DNA of 64,000 bases, taken from NCBI RefSeq assembly GCF_000194605.1, contig NC_015321.1, positions 2,294,001 through 2,358,000 on the forward strand, read 5' to 3'. Under the pieces are notes generated by a model. That model worked only from the letters and a program-made list of their open reading frames with translations, made no database searches and had not been told where the DNA came from. The translations under genes and the position numbers were made by a program. This DNA is from Fluviicola taffensis DSM 16823. Its GTDB lineage: Bacteria; Bacteroidota; Bacteroidia; Flavobacteriales_D; Crocinitomicaceae. Positions 18,608 through 28,300 of the stretch are shown here, one piece after another; positions within the stretch are counted from its first letter, which is position 1; each line of letters starts with the position of its first letter.

Positions 18608-18615
18608 TACTTTTG
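18608..18615 (+). promoter_or_regulatory. -7 promoter box of the SDR gene
   Basis: TACTTTTG ends 3 bases before ATG 18619 (and 6 before ATG 18622). Another predicted leaderless transcript. Confidence 0.5.
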
Positions 18616-18618
18616 CTC

Positions 18619-19404
18619 ATGATGAGTTTGGAAGGAAAAAGAGCCTTAGTTGCGGGAAGTACACAGGGAATTGGTAAGGCAGTTGCTTTGAAGTTAGCAG
18701 AAATGGGAGCAACTGTTGTTTTGTTGGCACGCAATGAAGAAAAATTGAAAACCGTAAAAGAGGAACTTCCTACAGTTGGAAATCAAATCCACGAATATTT
18801 AGTGGGAGATTTTACAAATCCTACAGAACTTAAATCCAAAGTTGATACCTTCTTGCAGACTGGTAAAACAATCGATATCTTAATCAACAATACGGGAGGT
18901 CCAAAAGCTGGCCCTATTATGGATGCCGATATCAGTGAATTTATCGCGGCATTTAATCAACACCTTATATGTAATCACATTCTTGTTCAAGCGCTTGTTC
19001 CAGGAATGAAGCATAATGGTGGAGGGAGAATCGTGAATGTTATTTCTACAAGTGTAAAACAACCGCTTCCAGGTTTAGGGGTTTCTAATACTATAAGAGG
19101 TGCTGTAGGAAACTGGAGTAAAACTTTGGCAAATGAGCTCGGTCCATTCAATATCACAGTAAACAATGTATTGCCAGGAGCAACAAATACAACAAGGCTT
19201 CAGGAAATTGCCTCGAATAAATCTGCCAAAACAGGAGATACCGTTGATACTATTTTTGATGAAATGGCAGATGAGTCACCGATGAAAAGAATTGCTAAAC
19301 CAGAAGAAATTGCTGCTGCTGTTGCCTTTCTAGCGTCACCAGAAGCGAGTTATATCAATGGAATTAATATTCCTGTTGACGGAGGAAGAACGAAATCACT
19401 TTAA
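18619..19404 (+). CDS. SDR-family oxidoreductase lacking the YxxxK catalytic pair
   Basis: A 261-residue Rossmann-fold protein of the short-chain dehydrogenase/reductase superfamily, FabG-like in overall sequence. The nucleotide loop is GSTQGIGKAVALKLA, followed by LLARNEEKLK, the structural NNTGGPK motif, and the C-terminal PGATNTTR and INGINIPVDGG segments. The catalytic serine region is present (VISTSVKQ), but the position expected for YxxxK reads SNTIR: tyrosine is replaced by serine and lysine by arginine. Oxidoreductase activity by the classical mechanism is therefore doubtful, although some FabG-like subfamilies carry this SNxxR variant. ATG 18622 is an alternative start; TTG 18613 lies in the promoter box. 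Its last 9 bases overlap the convergent cargo gene. Confidence 0.88.
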   Translation: MMSLEGKRALVAGSTQGIGKAVALKLAEMGATVVLLARNEEKLKTVKEELPTVGNQIHEYLVGDFTNPTELKSKVDTFLQTGKTIDILINNTGGPKAGPIMDADISEFIAAFNQHLICNHILVQALVPGMKHNGGGRIVNVISTSVKQPLPGLGVSNTIRGAVGNWSKTLANELGPFNITVNNVLPGATNTTRLQEIASNKSAKTGDTVDTIFDEMADESPMKRIAKPEEIAAAVAFLASPEASYINGINIPVDGGRTKSL

Positions 19405-21795
19405 TACATTGACATGCCCAATAAGCGTGTCTTCGATATTTGATTTACTGGTATACTTTATTTTATAGGTATACGTTCCGTCTGGCACCATTAAATCTTT
19501 ATATGTTCCATCCCATTCCCAACGTGTGCTTGTAGAATGGAATACTAAAAGACCCCAACGGTCATAAATGAATACTTCCGTTGCTTTGATGTTAATCATA
19601 GAAGCCTTGAAAGTATTGTTGAATTGATTGCCATCTGGAGTGAATGTATTGGGAACATAAATCCAATATTCTTCTTGGATAGTAATTGGCTTCACAACTG
19701 TATCCTTACAACCAATGATATTGGTAGCAATTAATGTGACATAATAAGTTCCAGGAACATCGTACGTATTGTTAGGATGCACTAGTGTTGAAGACTGTCC
19801 ATCTCCAAATTCCCACTCATATGTATTTCCTCCTGAAGTCAAATTTTGGAATGTTATTGGTAAGTCTTCAAAAAGAGTATGACTTGAGATTATAAAATCG
19901 GCAATTGGTTCAATAACATTTACCTTTGTACTTCCTTCTACAGTAAAAGTTTGACATTCATCTGAAACTGAAACCGTGTAAGTAGTTGTAGTATAGGGAT
20001 GAACACTCACTTGTGGAGTTGTTTCTCCGCTGTGCAACCAATTATAGAAGTATTGACCATACCCACCCGTTGCACTAACACTTATTGAGACAGTATCTCC
20101 TGGACAAATCAATTGATCTGGCGACATGGTCAACACCAAAGGTGGACTTGTTATTACATACATCACGCTATCCAAAGCCGAAACGTCACATTGATCGGTA
20201 ACCTTTATGTAGTACATGGTACTAGTACTTGGAATAACATCAACTGTATCATTTGTTCCTAGAACAGTTCCGTTTGCTAAGTGCCAAGAATAAACATAAT
20301 TTCCAGCTCCGCCTGTAACTTGCACTGTTAATTCTTTTGGAACGTAAGGACAAATTTCAGTAATATCTGGTGTAGAAACTAAAACGATTGGTTGATAAAT
20401 AGGAACAGTTACGATTGCTATTGCATTCACCGTTTGGTGTAAACAGGCATCTGTGACTGAAACAGTATAATTTTGAGTTGCAGGAGGATTCACAGTGATT
20501 GATTCTGTCGTTTCACCAGTGCTCCAAAGAATTGTATATGGACCCGATCCGCCCCCTGGAACTGCTGTCAGAACTGCATCATCTTGAGGACATAATTTAT
20601 CTACAGAATTTACCGTTACCGTTACAGGTTGAATATCGCCAATTTGAAGATTAAGTATAAAAGGAGTTAAGTTTCCGCAAGCATCAAGAGTCTGAAAATC
20701 CAACATGATTGTTTCAATTCCCTCTGTAATTCCATCAGCGAAAGCATCAAAGTTAAAGGAAATTGAACTTTGACCAGGAGAGAAAGTAACCGAATTTGGA
20801 ATATTAGTATAATCTACTCCTTCGGTAGCCGTACCTGAAACAATAATCGGAATGGTTAATGCTTGTGAAATGTTTTTTGTTCTGTTAAGTGTAACGGTTG
20901 TAGTTACACAACCTTCAGCCATGGTCTTACCATCATTAAACGGATCTGACGACATGGTATATTTGATTTCAACAGGAGCTTTTGACGTTAAGCTATTTGC
21001 TTCTAGAAAAATTCCAGAATCATAGATTGGATCTTTAGCATCGGCAATTGCAATAATAAGATGATAAGTTTGACCGCATTGAACTTTTGAAACAGCTTCC
21101 AATACTTTGGTAAATCCATCGTATTGAATGTAATTAGATGAACTGTTGTATGGAGCTTGCGATCCATTTCCGTTTGGAACAAAATAAGCTGGATTTACAG
21201 CAGGAGAAGGTCCCCCACCAACACCGCCAGTTCCAGGATTTCCATTGTTAACGTTGTTGATGGTAACAGTTGACCCATTGGGAAGCTTTGCCATGTTTTG
21301 AGTTCCACCAGGAATTCCTGGCCCTGAAATGAAAAAAGCAAAAGCATCATTAAATTCTGTTCCTACGAATTCAGGGTATTCTTCCGATCCAAATACATAT
21401 TTAAAACGAACAGTATCTGAATAAGGAACGAAATCGAATTCTAAAATTGATGCATTAAAAGTTTGAGCACCTGCTTGACCATTCAATGCTGAAAATCCAG
21501 GTTTGTTGTTATCCATACCAGAATTTGCCGAATTATTTGGACCTTGAGGACCATCACCATTATTGAGAATAGTTCCTGTTGTAAGAATAACACCTGAATT
21601 AATACCTAGATTAGTTCCTGCAGCTGTAAATCTTCCGATTGCAGTTGTACCTCCATTAAAAACAATGTTTGAAACGGTTACCCCAGGACCGAGAAGCGTG
21701 TTTTGAACCAATGAAGCGGCACTTTGCGGCGTAGTAACCAATTGGCTAATCGCTGAAAAGGGGAGAAGAATTAATATAATCCAAAATAGCTTCAT
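19396..21795 (-). CDS. T9SS type B cargo protein with choice-of-anchor L domain
   Basis: A 799-residue secreted protein. The signal peptide (MKLFWIILILLPFSAISQ) is followed by a choice-of-anchor L domain (LVQNTLLGPGVTVSNIVFNG, GINSGVILTTG, FKYVFGSEEYPEFVGTEFND). A Calx-beta-like module comes next (TEGVDYTNIPNSVTFSPGQ), then three Ig-like repeats of the GGYGQYFYNWLHSGETTPQ type, and a PKD domain (YEWEFGDGQSSTLVHP). It ends with a type B sorting domain (VPNTFTPDGNQFNNTF, IYDRWGLLVFH, WEWDGTYKD). Surface display through T9SS is expected, probably as an adhesin or structural protein. No TAnnTTTG box was found upstream. It converges on, and overlaps by 9 bases, the SDR gene. Confidence 0.9.
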   Translation of the reverse strand: MKLFWIILILLPFSAISQLVTTPQSAASLVQNTLLGPGVTVSNIVFNGGTTAIGRFTAAGTNLGINSGVILTTGTILNNGDGPQGPNNSANSGMDNNKPGFSALNGQAGAQTFNASILEFDFVPYSDTVRFKYVFGSEEYPEFVGTEFNDAFAFFISGPGIPGGTQNMAKLPNGSTVTINNVNNGNPGTGGVGGGPSPAVNPAYFVPNGNGSQAPYNSSSNYIQYDGFTKVLEAVSKVQCGQTYHLIIAIADAKDPIYDSGIFLEANSLTSKAPVEIKYTMSSDPFNDGKTMAEGCVTTTVTLNRTKNISQALTIPIIVSGTATEGVDYTNIPNSVTFSPGQSSISFNFDAFADGITEGIETIMLDFQTLDACGNLTPFILNLQIGDIQPVTVTVNSVDKLCPQDDAVLTAVPGGGSGPYTILWSTGETTESITVNPPATQNYTVSVTDACLHQTVNAIAIVTVPIYQPIVLVSTPDITEICPYVPKELTVQVTGGAGNYVYSWHLANGTVLGTNDTVDVIPSTSTMYYIKVTDQCDVSALDSVMYVITSPPLVLTMSPDQLICPGDTVSISVSATGGYGQYFYNWLHSGETTPQVSVHPYTTTTYTVSVSDECQTFTVEGSTKVNVIEPIADFIISSHTLFEDLPITFQNLTSGGNTYEWEFGDGQSSTLVHPNNTYDVPGTYYVTLIATNIIGCKDTVVKPITIQEEYWIYVPNTFTPDGNQFNNTFKASMINIKATEVFIYDRWGLLVFHSTSTRWEWDGTYKDLMVPDGTYTYKIKYTSKSNIEDTLIGHVNVLK

Positions 21796-21867
21796 ATGTA
21801 TAATAACGTCCTTGTAAAGGAATGGTTGTTTTCACAATGCAAAAAGTGAACCAAAATGGAAATGTAA

Positions 21868-21887
21868 TGATTAAACGGTATTAATCA
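21868..21887. repeat. Small perfect inverted repeat upstream of the choice-of-anchor L gene
   Basis: TGATTAA and TTAATCA flank a 6-base loop, about 75 bases upstream of the cargo gene start and just after the ABC transporter stop. There is no T run, so an operator is as likely as a terminator. Low information content. Confidence 0.35.
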
Positions 21888-21914
21888 ATGATTTATCCGT
21901 GAAAAAATCCTAAA

Positions 21915-23753
21915 TTATTGAAAGATTCCTTGCAAGCCACATAAGTTTGCGTAAGTGCCACCCAATGCAATCAACTCTTGATGTTTACCTCGTTCAATAA
22001 TTTGTCCTTTAGATAAGACTAAAATTTCATCTGCATTAATAATTGTGCTCATGCGATGTGCAATAATCAAAGAGGTTCTATCTTTCATTAATTCATCCAA
22101 TGCTCCTTGAACAATGCGTTCGCTTTCTGTATCCAAAGCAGATGTTGCTTCATCTAAGATTAAAATAGAAGGATCTTTCAATACAGCTCTTGCAATACTT
22201 AATCGTTGTTTTTGACCTCCAGAAAGTTTGTTTCCTCGCTCTCCAATAACTGTATCATATCCATTTTCTAGTTGTTCGATAAATGAATGTGCATGCGCAA
22301 TTTTTGCTGCTTGAATAATGCTTTCCATCGTAACATCTTCTCTACCAAAAGCGATGTTATTGCGAACTGTATCGTTAAATAAGATAGATTCTTGGGATAC
22401 AATTCCAATGTTTTTATGCAAATCTTCTAACTTGAATTCCTTCAAGTTGATTCCATCAATAAAAATGGATCCTTCGGTTACGTCATAAAATCGTGGAAGT
22501 AAGTCTGCTATTGTTGATTTCCCACTGCCTGATTCTCCTACTAATGCAATTGATTTCCCCCGTTGTAGTTTGAAATGGATATTCTTGAGTACAAATTCAT
22601 CTTTATATTTGAAACTAACATTTTCAACTGAAATTTCAGATTTTAAGGTGTTTAGGTCTTTTGCATTTTCTTGTTCTAAGATTACTTCTTCCGTATTCAA
22701 GATTTCGTTGATTCGGTCTAGGGAAGGTTCTGCTTTGTTTAAATTCCCCACAGCAGTAGCAATTCCTTGAATAGGCCTTAATAGTTGGGAGAAGACAATA
22801 ATGAAGGTGATAAATTCTGCTCCGCCAAGCATTCCATCGGAATCATCAAGAATCATTATTCCACCAAACCAAACTAAGCAAATCATAACAGTTGCTCCTA
22901 AGAATTCATTCAGAATTGGAGATAAATCCCCACGTCTAAAAGTTCCAGTATTCAATTGTTGAAGTCTTAAATTTACTCCTTTGAATCGTTTCGTGATAAA
23001 TGGAATGGCATTGAAAGCTTTGATGACTTTTATTCCACTAATGGATTCTTCCAAAATCGAAAAAACCAAACTTGTTTGTTCTTGTCCTGCTTTCGCGGTT
23101 TTCTTCAAGCTCTTTCCAATGCGAGAAATTACAAAGGCAGAAATTGGAAGTAAAACAAATGAAATAAGTGTTAATTGAGGACTGATATAGATTAATGATG
23201 CAATAGAAACCAAGATAGCAAAGGGTTCTCTGAATACTAACTCGAGGATTGCAATAACAGCTAATTCTATTTCACGAACATCGCTGTTAATACGTGCCAT
23301 CAAATCTCCTTTTCGTTGTTCGGTATAAAAACTTAAGGGAAGTCTCATTGCTTTAGCGAATAATTGATCCCTTAAATCGCGAACAACTGCCATCCTTAAT
23401 TGAGATTGATGCCAAACGGCGCCATAGCGGAATACATTTTTGAGGAAAAAAGCGCTAACAACAGAAATACAGACGAAGAGTAATGCGTCTTTGGGATTTT
23501 CTTTCACCATTTCATTCATGGTATAATTGTACCAATCTTTGCAATAGGTGAAAAAATTGATAAATCCTCCGCTATAATTTGGTTTTACTAGACTTACTGC
23601 ATCATTTACCTTAAAAATCAGCTGTAGAAAGGGGATAAATAAAACCAATGATAATAAATTAAAAATCACGTACAACAGGTTGTAAATGATTGTCAATATG
23701 GCTGGAACCTTATAAGAAAAGGTGTATTTATAAAATGCGACTAATGATTTCAT
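21915..23753 (-). CDS. MsbA-type ABC exporter, fused permease-ATPase
   Basis: A half-transporter of 612 residues that would homodimerise in the inner membrane and flip a lipid or export a hydrophobic substrate. The type IV exporter membrane domain spans about residues 1-330, with the coupling region LRDQLFAKAMRLPLSFYTEQ...GDLMARINSDV. The nucleotide-binding domain has Walker A GESGSGKST (near residue 408), the Q loop, the signature LSGGQKQR, Walker B SILILDEATSALD and the H-loop IAHRMS. Lipid A flippase is plausible in a genome that also carries kdtA, but the substrate is not proven. ATG 23753 is chosen because an earlier TTG falls inside the -7 box. Confidence 0.88.
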   Translation of the reverse strand: MKSLVAFYKYTFSYKVPAILTIIYNLLYVIFNLLSLVLFIPFLQLIFKVNDAVSLVKPNYSGGFINFFTYCKDWYNYTMNEMVKENPKDALLFVCISVVSAFFLKNVFRYGAVWHQSQLRMAVVRDLRDQLFAKAMRLPLSFYTEQRKGDLMARINSDVREIELAVIAILELVFREPFAILVSIASLIYISPQLTLISFVLLPISAFVISRIGKSLKKTAKAGQEQTSLVFSILEESISGIKVIKAFNAIPFITKRFKGVNLRLQQLNTGTFRRGDLSPILNEFLGATVMICLVWFGGIMILDDSDGMLGGAEFITFIIVFSQLLRPIQGIATAVGNLNKAEPSLDRINEILNTEEVILEQENAKDLNTLKSEISVENVSFKYKDEFVLKNIHFKLQRGKSIALVGESGSGKSTIADLLPRFYDVTEGSIFIDGINLKEFKLEDLHKNIGIVSQESILFNDTVRNNIAFGREDVTMESIIQAAKIAHAHSFIEQLENGYDTVIGERGNKLSGGQKQRLSIARAVLKDPSILILDEATSALDTESERIVQGALDELMKDRTSLIIAHRMSTIINADEILVLSKGQIIERGKHQELIALGGTYANLCGLQGIFQ

Positions 23754-23759
23754 GTAGTA

Positions 23760-23767
23760 CAAAGATA
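23760..23767 (-). promoter_or_regulatory. -7 promoter box of the ABC exporter gene
   Basis: Minus-strand TATCTTTG ends 6 bases before ATG 23753. The divergent rbfA box is only about 42 bases away, so the -33 regions of the two promoters must interleave. Confidence 0.55.
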
Positions 23768-23808
23768 TGTTTTTGTTGTTCTTTGTGGTTGAACGAGTTT
23801 ACAATTCT

Positions 23809-23816
23809 TAACTTTG
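23809..23816 (+). promoter_or_regulatory. -7 promoter box of rbfA
   Basis: TAACTTTG ends 4 bases before the rbfA ATG, predicting a leaderless mRNA. TTTG at 23782-23785 is a possible -33 element. Confidence 0.55.
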
Positions 23817-23820
23817 CACT

Positions 23821-24156
23821 ATGAGTTCAATTAGACAAAACCGAATTGAGGGTGTAATTCAAGAAGAATTGGCTACTTATTTTCAACGAAATACACAAGA
23901 GATTTGCTTGGGTGCAATGGTTAGTGTTACTATCGTTCGAGTGACTTCTGATCTATCTTTGGCGCGTATCTACCTTTCTGTTTTTATGGGTCCAGATAAA
24001 CAAGAAGTTTTGAAAAATATCCAAGTAAATTCAAAAAAAATTCGGGGCGAAGTAGGAAATCGCTTGAAGAATATGCACAAAATTCCAGAGCTTTTATTCT
24101 ACATCGATGATTCCTTAGATTACGCTGAGACGATCAATAAATTGTTGAAAGATTAA
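23821..24156 (+). CDS. rbfA: 30S ribosome-binding factor A
   Basis: A 111-residue KH-fold protein needed for late 30S maturation, binding near helix 1 of 16S rRNA. Family features are the N-terminal RQNRIEGVIQEELATYF, the central SLARIYLSVF strand and the C-terminal MHKIPELLFYIDDSLDYA, with the typical KxPxLxFxxD phrase. It is the first gene of an operon with a LolC/E-like permease, whose frame opens over the rbfA stop codon. Confidence 0.92.
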   Translation: MSSIRQNRIEGVIQEELATYFQRNTQEICLGAMVSVTIVRVTSDLSLARIYLSVFMGPDKQEVLKNIQVNSKKIRGEVGNRLKNMHKIPELLFYIDDSLDYAETINKLLKD

Positions 24157-25363
24157 AATTCCATTTTTCATAGCGCGAAGATACCTTCGACATACTCGGA
24201 AACAACGTAATCTGGTGAATTGGATTACGTGGATTTCAGTAGTTGGAATTGCGGTAATTACTGCCGCATTGGTCATTATTTTATCCGCTTTTAATGGTAT
24301 TGAGCAAATGGTTTCCAAGCTGTATTCAGATTATGATCCAGCTATAACAATGCGTTCATTGGAAGGAAAAACCTTTGATTCAACAACAGTAAATATAGAA
24401 TCTCTTCGCAAAATACCTGGCGTAGTTTCAGTTTCTAAAGCCATCGAAGAAACGGTCATCATTAAGCATGGAAAAAAATGGGTGAATGCCCGAATGATTG
24501 GAGTAGACCTTTCTTTTGTTGAAGCTTGTAAATTGGATAAACATTTAGTTGATGGTTATCCTTATTTGGAAGAAAATGGAGAACCTACAGGAGTAATTGG
24601 CGCTAGTTTGTTGGATAAAATAGATGGTTACATTTCTGAATTAGACGGACACGAAGAATTAATGCTTTATACTCCTTTGAGAGACGCTTCAATTGCTCGA
24701 TTGAAAAGCCCGTTTAAAGTTTCGCCTTTGAAAATTGTTGGTAGAATGAATTACAATAAGGATGTAAACATGTCTGACTTATTAGTTTCTATTCAATATG
24801 CCCAAATTCAATTGAATTATGAAGATGACATTACAGCGATTTATTTTCAGATAAAGAAGGAGAACATTGATGAGGTAAAAGCAATCCTTTCTCAAAAATT
24901 CGAAAAAAAATTTCAATTCAAAACGGCGGCAGAAAAGAATGAATTGATTTTTAAAACGAGTGAAAGCGAAAAGAAAATCGTGGTGCTTATTTTATTATTC
25001 ATCTTTGTATTAGCAGCTTTTAATTTAGTCGCATCATTGAATATGCTCTTTATCGAAAAGAAAGAGAACATTGAAACAATGGAGCGCTTTGGGGCAAGCA
25101 AACGATTTATTTTCCAGATATTTTTTATTGAAGGATTATTGATTTCAGCGATGGGAATTCTCATTGGGCTTATTTTAGGTATCGGGGTTTGTTATGCCCA
25201 AATAAATTGGGGATTCGTTCAGATGCCTAATACGGGAGGCGAAATATTCCCAGTAATTCTTCGGGTGAAGGATATTCTATTTATTCTAGGAACAGTGATC
25301 GTTCTAAGCACTTTATCTTCTTACTTTCCTGTCAGATACTTGGTCCGAAAAACAATTCGTTAG
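24152..25363 (+). CDS. LolC/LolE-like lipoprotein-release permease (probable ATT start)
   Basis: An inner-membrane ABC permease of the FtsX/MacB type that in its family extracts lipoproteins for transfer to the outer membrane. The first GTG (24215) begins at NWITWISVVG and would delete the conserved N-terminal segment. The frame stays open to a stop at 24146 and reads KIPFFIARRYLRHTRKQRNL before that, which is the typical LolC/E amino terminus. No ATG, GTG or TTG exists in that stretch; the best start is ATT at 24152, overlapping the rbfA stop by one base (403 residues). TM1 lies at ISVVGIAVITAALVIILSAFNG. A periplasmic domain is followed by three helices (VLILLFIFVLAAFNLV; GLLISAMGILIGLILG; ILFILGTVIVLSTLSS). 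The ATPase partner is not in the window. Confidence 0.82.
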   Translation: MKIPFFIARRYLRHTRKQRNLVNWITWISVVGIAVITAALVIILSAFNGIEQMVSKLYSDYDPAITMRSLEGKTFDSTTVNIESLRKIPGVVSVSKAIEETVIIKHGKKWVNARMIGVDLSFVEACKLDKHLVDGYPYLEENGEPTGVIGASLLDKIDGYISELDGHEELMLYTPLRDASIARLKSPFKVSPLKIVGRMNYNKDVNMSDLLVSIQYAQIQLNYEDDITAIYFQIKKENIDEVKAILSQKFEKKFQFKTAAEKNELIFKTSESEKKIVVLILLFIFVLAAFNLVASLNMLFIEKKENIETMERFGASKRFIFQIFFIEGLLISAMGILIGLILGIGVCYAQINWGFVQMPNTGGEIFPVILRVKDILFILGTVIVLSTLSSYFPVRYLVRKTIR

Positions 25364-28300
25364 CTTTTCTTTTTTGGGATGTATTTTTTAAGTCCAATTA
25401 CTGTGATATCATCGGTTTGTTCATGGCCCTCAGACCAATTTGACCACGCATTCTCAAAGTATTTTTTCTGCAAAGGCATTGATTCAATTTTGACTTGTTC
25501 GAGCAATTCTTTCACACGTTTGAAGGAGAATTTTTTATTTCGAATCGATCCGAATTGTTTTTGAAAACCATCCGTAATTAAATAAATTTGATCATCATCT
25601 GCGAGTGTAATACTGTTGTTCTCGTAGATGACAACTTCTGCTTCTACCTCTTTTTTTGTAGAGCGATAGAGGATAAAATCGGTTGGAGTTGTGTGAATTA
25701 ATGCCACACCACTTGTTGCAAATTGAATCGTATCATTTTCAAAAATAGTGACTAGTGCATCCAAGCCCTCATTCGTTAATGGATTTCCTTCATGTTGAAG
25801 AAGTTTGTGCAATTCATTGTTCAAATCGTTTAGAATTTTAGCAGGATCATGAATGTTTCGCTCAATGACGAATTGATTTAAGAGATTAATCCCTAAAATG
25901 GTCATAAATGCACCTGGAACACCGTGTCCTGTGCAATCTGCCAATACTAAGATCAATTTATCTTCAATTTGGTAGGACCAATAGAAATCACCACTCACGA
26001 TATCTTTTGGTTTAAAGACAATGAAATAATCCTGAAAATAACTTCCTATTTCAGTAGCTTTTGGTAATAAACTATATTGAATCCTTTTGGCAGAATTGAT
26101 ACTGGACGTAATGTCTTTGTTTTGTTGCTCGATGAGCAATTCATTGGCACGTTTTTCTGTAATGTCGCGAGCAAGTGCCGTAAATCCAATGATTCGTTTT
26201 CTTGAGCCTGGTTCAAATACAATAGAAGCGTTTTGTCCGAGCCAAACAATTCTTCCTTCTTTTGTTCGAATAGGAAATTCTAAATAGGTGTTTTGAATGC
26301 GGTTCAAAAACTGATTACTGAAAAACTCTTTGACTATTTCGCGGTAATCTGGAAGTACCACGCTCATGGAGTTTTTTCCGATCAAATTCTCGTTTCGATA
26401 ACCAAATACGCGACTACTCATCTCATTAACATAGGTGAAATTTCCGTCAATGTCTGTATTGAAGATCATATCATTTGCATTTTCAACCAATGATTGATAA
26501 TTCGTTGTAAGAGTGAGCTTTTCGGTGACATCTTGCCCCATAATAACACGAACTGAATCAGAGAAATACTTGCAAGACCACTCAATCCAAATAACCTCAC
26601 CCTTTTTGTTGTACATAGGAACAAGGAATATTTTTCCATCGGAGAACTCATCCCCCAATGAAAATTCACGCATTTCTGCAGAAACAACAATTGGATTCAA
26701 TGTGGAAAGTGATTTGCCCACAATCATGTTCGAGTCAATATGCAATAAACTTGACAAGTTTTTGCTACAATAGGTAATTATTCCTTTTTGATCGAAGGAA
26801 ATGGCCATCATATTTCCTTTATTTAGGATGTTACTTACAAAAAACAGCTTCTCTAGGGAATCATTTCTTAAATAAGTTACCATCACTGTTAATGCGGAAG
26901 AAACCCCAATCGTCAGTACAAAAAGCACCCCATTGTATATCGGTTTCTCTATCCATAAGAGCATCAATACAGAAATAAAGATCTCCAGAAGACAGATGAT
27001 GATGATTGAACGGATATTGTTCAGTAAATAAGGCAATGCGCTTGAAACCAATATAATTGCTACTATCGGATAAGAATGAATATTGGTAATGAAAAGGATG
27101 TAGAAGAACTGTACGAAGAGAACCATCAATGATAAATACAGACTTAGATTGTTGATGTAATCCAAACGATTCCGCCTTGCTGTAATGCGGTGTATAAAGT
27201 AACCAAGCATTAGAATAGAACTTGCAACAATATTTACAGTAACATGAGCCAGGGCTTCATCAACGAAGTAGTAAATAATGATTCCTACAAGGACGTTTGT
27301 AATCGAAGCAAATAGGAGTAATTTTGGAATAAAACGCGGATCTAATGAATTGTAACTGATTTCATATAAATTCACCCGCATTCCAGTTCTCGTCCATTCT
27401 AAATAAGCGATATTTAAAATTCCAAGGATTAAAATAATAATTAGAATAAACCACTTAGATTGCCAGGCAGGTGTGTGAGCGGTAATAGGATAAAGGGTAG
27501 TTTCTGAAAAATTGATTCCATCAAACGTTGATTTCACCTCCAAATTGTAAGTCCCATTTTCCAATTCAGGCATTTTCATTTCTGAGGTACTCGTAAGTTT
27601 CTGCCAAGATTTGTGGAATTTATCTATTCGATAGTGATATTCTAATCCTTTGTTTTTGGCTAGAATCGTTTTGAAGGTTAGGTATTTTCCATTATCAACA
27701 TCTCGAATAACCCCATTTTGAAACAATCGGCCTTTCAGAATGATTGGTTTTGGAGGAACAGGGTAATTTTGGAGTATTTCGGTGTTGATTAAGAAAAGAC
27801 CTTCGGAAGTTCCAACATAACAGATATTGTTGTCTTGGAAAGTTGCTCGCATATTGGTTTCGTATCCCAAAAAACCGTTGGTTTCATTGTAGTCTTTGTT
27901 ATAGATGACCTTGGCTTTGTTGTTCACCTTTAAAATATGAATCCCTAGGTTGGTTCCAAGAATTAAATGGCCAGATTTATCAGAGGAAAGTGTATAGAAT
28001 AAAAAGGAAGGTAATAGCTTGCGATCAGTTATTTTGGTTAGGTTATGATTTCGATCAATTCCTGCGATACCACGATCTAATGTAAACCACAAATTGCCAT
28101 AAATATCCTTCGTTGAATTGCCCGTATAAGAACCAATCTCGTTGAATGCCTTTAAATGTATTAACTTGTTTGATTGCAGATTCAATTTTTTGACACCTTC
28201 ATTCGTGCCAAAATAGATAAATTTACCATCAGCAGATACTTGGCCGCAGTAATAACAATCAGCACTTTTTTTGATTGTTATTTTAGTGGATATTTTCGAT

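Noticed and set aside
24215-25363. GTG start for the LolC/E-like gene
   Set aside because: It would remove the conserved FFIARRYL segment that is present in frame upstream.
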